From: Bisporella sp. PMI_857
Taxonomy: Eukaryota; Ascomycota; Leotiomycetes; Helotiales; Helotiaceae
Direction of reading: 5' to 3'
DNA length: 64,000 nucleotides
Assembly (NCBI GenBank): GCA_021307315.1
Contig: JAJSPD010000005.1
Coordinates: 992,001 to 1,056,000 of the forward strand
Position 1 is the first letter of the stretch; each line of letters opens with the position of its first letter. A model generated the notes under the pieces. The model had not been told where the DNA came from and made no database searches. It saw only the letters and a program-made list of their open reading frames with translations. A program made the translations under genes and the position numbers. Shown here piece after piece: positions 57,274 to 64,000 of this stretch.

Positions 57274-60200
57274 ATGACTGACCGTAAAGGCAATGACCTT
57301 TCCTATGGTCACCTAGGACAGGCTACCTATGATATAGATGAGAGCCAATGGAGGTTTTCATTGAGACCTGGACAACGTAAGTCACGGTCTTCACTAATCG
57401 CTCATTTTCTCATAGTTAGCAGGTCCAGTATTTGAGCAGATTCTTCCGTTCACTCAAAGCCAATCACCATCCACAATAGATGCAGTCAAAATACGGGAAA
57501 AGAATACCCTTAAATATCGTGAGCAAAGGCGATGGCTCGTGAAAAATCGCCCCGAGATATTTCCCGCGATTATAATTAGTGGCACATTTGCCCAATCGTC
57601 GATTGAAAGAGATTCAGTAAATGGGCAGTTGTTGGCAATTGGGCGGGCTGTCCGTACAGCGCATCTACCAGCATGGAAGACAGAACCTGTCATAGCGATG
57701 CCGTGTGGAGAGGCTGGCAGTACTTTACGATTAATCAAACCTCGCTCGATGAATCACAAATGGGGAAGACAGAGCTGCGTGCAACTTACAATGATGGCCA
57801 CGGATAAGGTTGACCAAGGTTATTGGGCTGGTACAGGAGGAACTATTCACCAGGTTGCATCTGTTGATGATGGAACTTTCTCAAGCAATTGGCTTGCTGT
57901 TCGTCAATCGTCAATGACCACCATTCTTCGACCTCTGTACCATAGTGAAGTTGTACCAGCCGCTATACCAAGTGGATTCGGAAACGCGTACCCTCCTTCG
58001 CGACTTTTTGCGAATCCTGTGGCGGTACTGACTGCTGATAAGGCTGGTTCTAAAACCCATGTTGATGTAACATTCAATCCATATTATGCTCGTCAGTTTG
58101 CCGTCATTGATGATAGTGGGTTTTGGAGTGTATGGAATATTGAGGGAAGATTACGGAAGCAGTCAACTTTATCTCTTACAGCTGGCAAATATGGGTACAT
58201 TGATGATGAATATGTGCCTGACTCGCGTATTAAGAGCCCAGAGAATGTAGACGAATGGCATCGTTTACTCTGGGTGAGCAATGTTAGTACAATACTGTTG
58301 TGCAACAGACGCCGTATTGCTGTCTTCGATCTCAAGATGAAGCCCAGGCGGTTACAGAGTCCTGAGATTCTGCCTCCTAGTAGTACTGATTGGATTCTAG
58401 ACATCAAACGTAGTCTTGTACACCTAAATCATGTATTTGTACTTACCAGTTCGCAAATAATCTGGCTAGAAATCATTGCAGAGGGAGAATATAAAGAAAG
58501 TGAGGAACCTGGGGCAAGGGTGATGCTGTCCCATCGGCATTTTCGAGATCCCAACGATGATACCATGAAGCTCACTGTATTGCATGACGACAGTGGTAAG
58601 TAATATTCATTTCCGACGCAAGGGATCGCTAACATTGATAGTATCCGTATTGATAAGTTCAAGTAAAGTTCTAGTTGTAGACTTCTACAAATTCGTCAAA
58701 GAAAGTAATACTGAACCATCATCCTCCCATGGATCACTTATTCTCTCAAGCGGTAATGATCACAACAACAACAAACCATTCCGGATACAGACTCTCCTTC
58801 TAGTACATGCATCCTTAGTACCACGCTTATCTATGCCTGTTGGGCCAGAATTGGACTACCTTCACCGAGGAATCAATTTCTTCCAGGCATGGATCTTGAA
58901 TCATAATTTCGAACTGGTATACACTCTCTGCGCTGGATATGAGACATCAATTTCGAATTCCGTACCAGGAGTTTCTATCAATCCTCCGACTTGGATATCA
59001 TCAGTTTCCAAGGGTCAAACTGGGAAGCAACTCGTTAGCAATTCGTTTATAGTTCCTGATGGCAATTTAGATGAAGACATATTAATTAGGGCGAAAGCGG
59101 GCAGTTTCTCGGTTTCAGATATGTTTTTGCGGCACAGAGATCCGAGAATTGATTTGCGCCTCAGACTGAATTGGAGCGATGTCTTTCGGTATATTTTCCA
59201 TGCAACAGTAAGAACATCCGAGCCGAAGATATTCATGAGTGATCTCCACACAAATATTTCCCTATTCTTGGAACAAGGTGCTGAAAGCGGTGGGATACCG
59301 ATGAAACCCCTGTAAGTTCATAGTTTGCGTAGTGGAAATGATATGAGTACTGATTATTTTGTTTCTTGCATAGTTTGGCATTGTCTATGGTTCCAGTCTT
59401 GGCGCGAGATCTCGAGAAGGCGAAATTTCGGGATTACTTGAAAGAGCTTCAGCTAAGCTATGATCCCGATTCTTCGTTAAATTTAAGATTTTCAAACTTG
59501 ACCATATGTCCTGGTACCAGGCCATGTAGCGAAAGAGCTGAACTACCTGATATGCTTCAGGTCTATGATAGGCTGGTCAGCTTATGGATGGAAAATCTAC
59601 CTTCCGTGATCCCGAACCAGACAAGATTATCGATGTTCAACTTGATTCGTCGGATCTCGGTCGAATTGTGTTTAAGCTCAATTGCGATAGGCCTGTCGAG
59701 CAGATCATTGGAGCTATATCAATCGGGGACCAATACCCAGGAGGAAAACGCACTACCAACAAAGGAAATCGATGACTTGTCACGCGCGAGCTCGCCTTTC
59801 TTACCACCGTCTCAAGTTCCGCCAGATTTAGAACACAATACCAGAGTTGGTCTACCTACTCCTGCTCAGACACCTTCGATACACTCTCATAACTCAGGAG
59901 CTTCAACAGAGCAAACGGAAGACCCATTGATTTCACGAATTCGCCAACACGCAGTTTCAATAGACTCTGTACCATCCCTTGACAGACTACCATTACTTTC
60001 TAGATGGCCATCTGTCCCTGAGCAAGATCCGGCTAAGTACAATTGGAGGCACGCATCAGAATCATCGGCTACAGAAGGAACTTGGGAACGTAGAACGGGA
60101 CAGAGGAAACATCGAGAGCAGGCTCGGCGTAGAAGACGGACCAAAGAATTCTTAGACAGAGAGCCGAGCAGTACATCTGGGTTCAGTTCACAACTACCAA

Positions 60201-60364
60201 CGCACCACGTATCTGGTAGTCAGCCAGATATCGCTCAACATGCTGTCAGTTCACAGACAGTAGATGATGTTCCAATGACACAGCCTGGTAGAGGCGTGTT
60301 TGGTAGCAGAACCGCTGAATTGGCTAAAAAGAAACAGAAAAGACGGAGACGTACGGGATTCTGA
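57274..60364 (+). CDS. RRN6: RNA polymerase I core factor subunit Rrn6
   Basis: Four exons: 57274-57376, 57423-58595, 58642-59311 and 59374-60364, about 978 aa. Rrn6, with Rrn7 and Rrn11, forms the core factor that recruits RNA polymerase I to the rDNA promoter. N-terminal: DLSYGHLGQATYDIDESQWR (family start), REQRRWLVKNRPEIFPA. Beta-propeller part: YWAGTGGTIHQVASVD, WLAVRQSSMTTILRPLY, VTFNPYYARQFAVIDDSGFW, WHRLLWVSNVSTILLCNRRR. Later INFFQAWILNHNFELVYTLC and the helical part. The C-terminus is disordered, with Ser/Pro/Gln and basic clusters (GQRKHREQARRRRRTKEFLD, KKKQKRRRRTGF) that look like nuclear/nucleolar signals. Introns are 46, 46 and 62 nt; every exon join keeps phase. Confidence 0.88.
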
Positions 60365-60823
60365 ATATTGGATATCTTACAAAATGCTCAAATATATGGT
60401 ACTAGATAGCCACTAATAGATACACAATAATTAGTTGCTCCCATCTCGCTCACTACACCTGGTTAGAATTTTGTGGGCAAGGACCGTCGAGTTTTTTAAA
60501 TTATAAGACACACCATCCCTCTGAGAGAGGTTTATATGGACTTTGTCCCAATCTGCAAGTGATAGATGCTTCGGCATTGTGAATGGACGTGATGTTTTTG
60601 TCTTGATGCTCGACTTGGGTGCAAGATACGATGAAGGTTCTTCATGCGAGACTGCCACGTCCCATTTCGAGGATCAACAAGTCATAACTCGCATTCCGGC
60701 ACTTGATTTGGGGCACATGTTTCGGGTAACTCGAAATAAAGTAACCGACCCGACTACAACATACCGAAGACCCCACCAAACTCATTTCAAGAATCAACCC
60801 CAGAACACAACACGATTCGTAAG
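60365..60823. other. Intergenic, no gene seen
   Basis: 459 nt between RRN6 and the PITH gene on the same strand; short ORFs only. Confidence 0.55.
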
Positions 60824-61536
60824 ATGTCTGAACACTGTCACGACGAAGATCATTCTGGTCACGATCATTCCCATGGAGAGCATGATCATTCGGATGACAT
60901 AACTCCTGCATTGCAACACTCCCTTTACCAGCACATTAACTTCGATAATGTCTCCACCCTGAACGAATCAGAGGCAGATTCGGGAAAGGCAATTCTCAGG
61001 AAGACTTGGGCGGAACGACTCGAGCCGCAGCCAGAGCTTCAAAGCGATGCCGATGAGCAAATACTCATGCATATTCCGTAAGAAACATTCTTTGCTTAAA
61101 CCAAGCACGGCCGCTGACCCTCCGTACTGGCAGTTTCACAGGGCAAGTTAAGCTTCATTCCATCCTCATACGTACCTCAAATTCCGAATCTGCTCCGCAA
61201 ACTCTCAAAGTATTTATCAACCGAGATGACCTTGACTTCTCTATTGCGAGTGAACTTGCACCAACACAGGAATTTACGCTGTCGCAGACATCTGACGTCC
61301 AGGATATACCTGTAAAGAGAGCGCGCTTTGGGAAGGTGCAGAGCCTTACATTGTTTGTTGAGGATAACTACGGGGATGATATTACAACATTGAGTTATTT
61401 GGGATTCAAGGGTGATTGGATGCAGTTGGGTCGCGCCCCTACAAACATACTATACGAGGCGGCAGCAAATCCAGCAGACCATGCAATCAAGGGAACATCC
61501 ACAAATCAAATGGGAAGCAATATTGGGGGACGTTGA
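60824..61536 (+). CDS. PITH-domain protein
   Basis: Two exons, 60824-61077 and 61134-61536, 218 aa. The PITH (DUF1000) domain is seen as LYQHINFDNVSTLNESE, DADEQILMHIPFTGQVKLHS, TLKVFINRDDLDFSIASELA, LTLFVEDNYGDDITTLSYLG and GNPADH-type ending (AANPADHAIKGTSTNQMGSN). This domain also forms the C-terminal half of thioredoxin-like TXNL1 and binds the proteasome cap; here it stands alone without the thioredoxin part. The N-terminus is His/Asp/Glu-rich (HCHDEDHSGHDHSHGEHDHS), a possible metal-binding stretch. The 56-nt intron is GTAAGA...TGGCAG. Confidence 0.9.
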
Positions 61537-63081
61537 GAGCAATAAACAAATGCTTTGGAATTACAAAAGATGCGCACGAATGGAAAATGAAGAGGCAACT
61601 TTTAGTGATGGTGTAAGTTGTGGATCTGTCTCTTTCAGAGATATCAAAACTTTTGGTAACCTAAGTCAGACTCACTCATAGTGTAGGCATATATTGCCCA
61701 ACACTGTGCATAAACAAGTTCTACAGTGATAGTTTTCAACCAAATCAAAAACAATAAGCTATAGCTGCACTGAATAGTCTGAGGCTATCCTTTGAATGTG
61801 TCCTCCGAAGCCTCAGTGACATAATCAGAAGGTCACGATCAAGCTTCCGCCCGTACTCCGTTTGCTATAACATACCCGCTAAGCGAAACCCTAAGAATAG
61901 GTCATTTCAACTCGACTCCCTCGTTGTCAGCCAAGCACGCCTGTTCTCGCTCCGCTAGCCGTTCTAATTCTTAGCGACCTATGGCTTTGTAAGAGACATC
62001 TCTCGTTTTGGCCTAAGTACGAGCAAGCTTCGCGCTCACCCTGTGGAAACGGTTCTCTCAGAAGCTACCACAAGGCTCGGTAAGCTCGAAGGGAATCAGA
62101 AGTATCACGATATTCTCAACTTTTTGTCCCATCAAAGTCTTCAAGTTCCGTGTTCGGGACTTCTTTCTCTACACTCGCTGTAACAACAACTCGAACACTG
62201 AGATAGACGGTTTGAGATTGTATTTTCTATCACTAAAGTAGAGGGAATAACACTTAAAGGCGTCTTGTTTTCTTAACTCAAGTTGGAGTTCGCGATTCAT
62301 TTGTAATCAGTGATTCTAAGGGATTGTTAAGTTATTCTACTTCACTTGTCACTGATATAAGTGTACCCAAGATGGATGGTAACGAAGATTACTCAATTAA
62401 GCAGATGGCAATGAGCCGCCTGGCATGACCTTGGTTGTACCTTTATAAATCACTCGTGAATTCCTGTTAAATTGTTGCTAGATCTCAAGCTATCAGATTT
62501 GGCGGTGCTTATGTATTCGTCATTTATGATTTCTTAGCTTATACTCTCTACCTCAAATCCTTATATTCGCCATCTCCTAAAGAGGGCCTAGGCTCTACTC
62601 GTATCGCTGCCCCTTTACCATTAACCAGTCAGTGAAGTTGGATTTAAGATCCTGCAACCTCATTACAAATAATTAATTATGCAAAGCCCATTCCATAAAT
62701 TCAGAAATTTGTTCCAGTCAGCTTCTGGGTGAACGCTATTCCCGGTAGAATCTGTGTCACTACCTCTATCAGGGTCTGAGCCTGGGAATCTAAGAATCAT
62801 AAACGAAAAATACCATTACATAGGAGGCACTAATAATGAATTGAGATCTTGCACTGATGTTAGACGATAATATGCTCATTTTAATGGTTTCTAGGTGAAC
62901 GTGATAAAGGCAGGGGGCTATGATTCTAATGAAGCTTAAGCAAGTTGTTCAGGCGGAGTATCTCCATGATTATACTTTCCCGGCTTCGTTCTGCAAAATT
63001 GCACTTGATATTTCTTTGAGGAAGTCAACCAGATGATGTATTCAACGCTATTAAATGAACGGTCATACGCCCTTCTATAGC
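61537..63081. other. 1.5-kb intergenic region, no gene seen
   Basis: Between convergent ends of the PITH gene and the CCDC25-like gene. AT-rich with no ORF of note. No tRNA cloverleaf recognised. Confidence 0.55.
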
Positions 63082-63928
63082 TTACATGAAATCATCCTCC
63101 AGATCGCTTCCACGATTCTGATTATTCGACTCATCTGGGTCCATGTTATTAAACATATCGTCATAAGCATGGTCCTTCTGCCACTTCTTTTCTTTTCTTT
63201 CTTGCGCAATTCGTGCTTCTTCTTTCTTCTAGAACGGAATTAGCGTAATTTTCGTCATTGTCTTCGCAAACTCTGCATACTCGCTCTAATTTTACAGCCT
63301 GGTCCTTCTTCCTCACAGCCTTGAGCTTCTCCTCCTTCTCCATTTGTAGATCAGGAAATTTCTCAACCTTTGTCTTATTCAGACGATTGACGATCGGGTT
63401 CTCTCTTTGCGCGACAATGATCTTCTTTACCTACAGTTGTCTGTCAATAATGACCTTTGGAAGAGAACGGGAGGTTTCAACAGACCTTTCTTTGGTCCTT
63501 GAAAGAAACTTGGCCAACAGCCATACTTCCATCTTTTTTGAGATTTGACCACGGCGTATAGATAACAGTGATATTATCTTTCTTGTTTCCTGCTCAATTT
63601 CAACATCATCACGTGCTGTGTAAATGCTTGAAATGCACGTACCCTCGATCGAATTTGCCTTGGTCAACTGCGCACAATCGACCAAAAGCTCCTCAGGAAT
63701 GGCATCCCAAGTTTCACCCTCATTCATCCGTAAATAAATATGAGCACTTGAAAGCTTGTCCACATGGAACCAAACGTCCTCCTCGAGACCATATTTAATC
63801 AGCTCCTCATCTGATATTGTCAGTTCTATTAATTTGATACGCGTAGATTTCTTACTTTCAACTTTATCTTTACCAACATAGATAAATGCCGACGGGGTCA
63901 CCGCAGTTGAAGTGAAATAATAAACCAT
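63082..63928 (-). CDS. CCDC25-like protein (NFACT-R / DUF814 domain)
   Basis: Five exons: 63928-63856, 63810-63643, 63589-63486, 63430-63281 and 63228-63082, about 213 aa, matching the usual 205-215 aa. [20 protein letters not shown], then [73 protein letters not shown] and [10 protein letters not shown] make a complete NFACT-R domain. A charged helix follows ([40 protein letters not shown]) and an acidic tail SDLEDDFM. Human CCDC25 is described as a membrane sensor for extracellular DNA; the ancestral fungal role is unknown and may relate to RNA or ribosome quality control as in NEMF/Rqc2. Four introns of 45-55 nt. Without splicing the frames look broken. Confidence 0.9.
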
Positions 63929-64000
63929 GGTTGTCTCATACTTTGATGTATCCTAAAGACCAATTTCAAGTGCGAGATTTTGAGCTGTCTCGGTTGATAT

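Noticed and set aside
63955..64000. Short open frame at the right edge, minus strand (STETAQNLALEIGL)
   Set aside because: Only about 15 codons and 26 nt from the next gene's start; too little to support a gene.

Overview
The window is a stretch of nuclear DNA from a filamentous ascomycete fungus. Evidence: short GT-AG introns (mostly 43-70 nt) with CTAAC/CTAAT-like branch points, genes close together on both strands, and fungal gene families (UstYa/DUF3328, DUF2293, chloroperoxidase-like peroxygenase, Tad-type LINE remnants). The protein styles suggest Leotiomycetes/Helotiales, but that is inference. Most genes are split by introns. I rebuilt the exons by eye from splice signals plus family knowledge and give them in each entry.

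Left third (1-26 kb). A RING-finger gene runs off the left edge. It is followed by an F-box gene, a decayed FAD-linked (berberine-bridge-like) oxidase, and an apparently intact five-exon UstYa-like oxidase gene. Housekeeping genes follow: arginyltransferase ATE1, a Nudix hydrolase, LSM1, anthranilate synthase TRP2 and a coiled-coil protein. Then come a secreted heme peroxygenase with seven exons, a broken aminoglycoside-phosphotransferase-like kinase, a broken HP-repeat gene, and a LINE C-terminal fragment.

Middle (26-42 kb). An SDR reductase is followed by a gene-poor 2.5 kb and a compact housekeeping block: exosome subunit RRP42, a mitochondrial membrane protein, cytochrome c, a small methyltransferase and UMP/CMP kinase URA6. 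Mixed in are pseudogenes (CorA-like fragment, Ser/Thr kinase, ribokinase), LINE ORF1/ORF2 debris and a 411-bp hAT-like MITE with an 8-bp target duplication. Several breaks are stop codons explained by C-to-T changes, which would fit RIP-like decay.

Right third (42-64 kb). This is a dense housekeeping block: RIX7 (60S biogenesis), VPS20 (ESCRT-III), a DUF2293 protein with SUMO-interaction-like motifs, a mitochondrial carrier, a LYR protein, a CHY-RING ubiquitin ligase, MZT1 (gamma-tubulin nucleation), SPC25 (kinetochore), RRN6 (Pol I initiation), a PITH-domain protein and a CCDC25/NFACT-R-like protein.

The functions are mostly independent. Possible local themes are a worn-down oxidase/UstYa pair (5.8-8.4 kb) that could be the relic of a secondary-metabolite locus, and adjacent spindle/kinetochore genes MZT1-SPC25. 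I recognised no tRNA, rRNA or CRISPR array.
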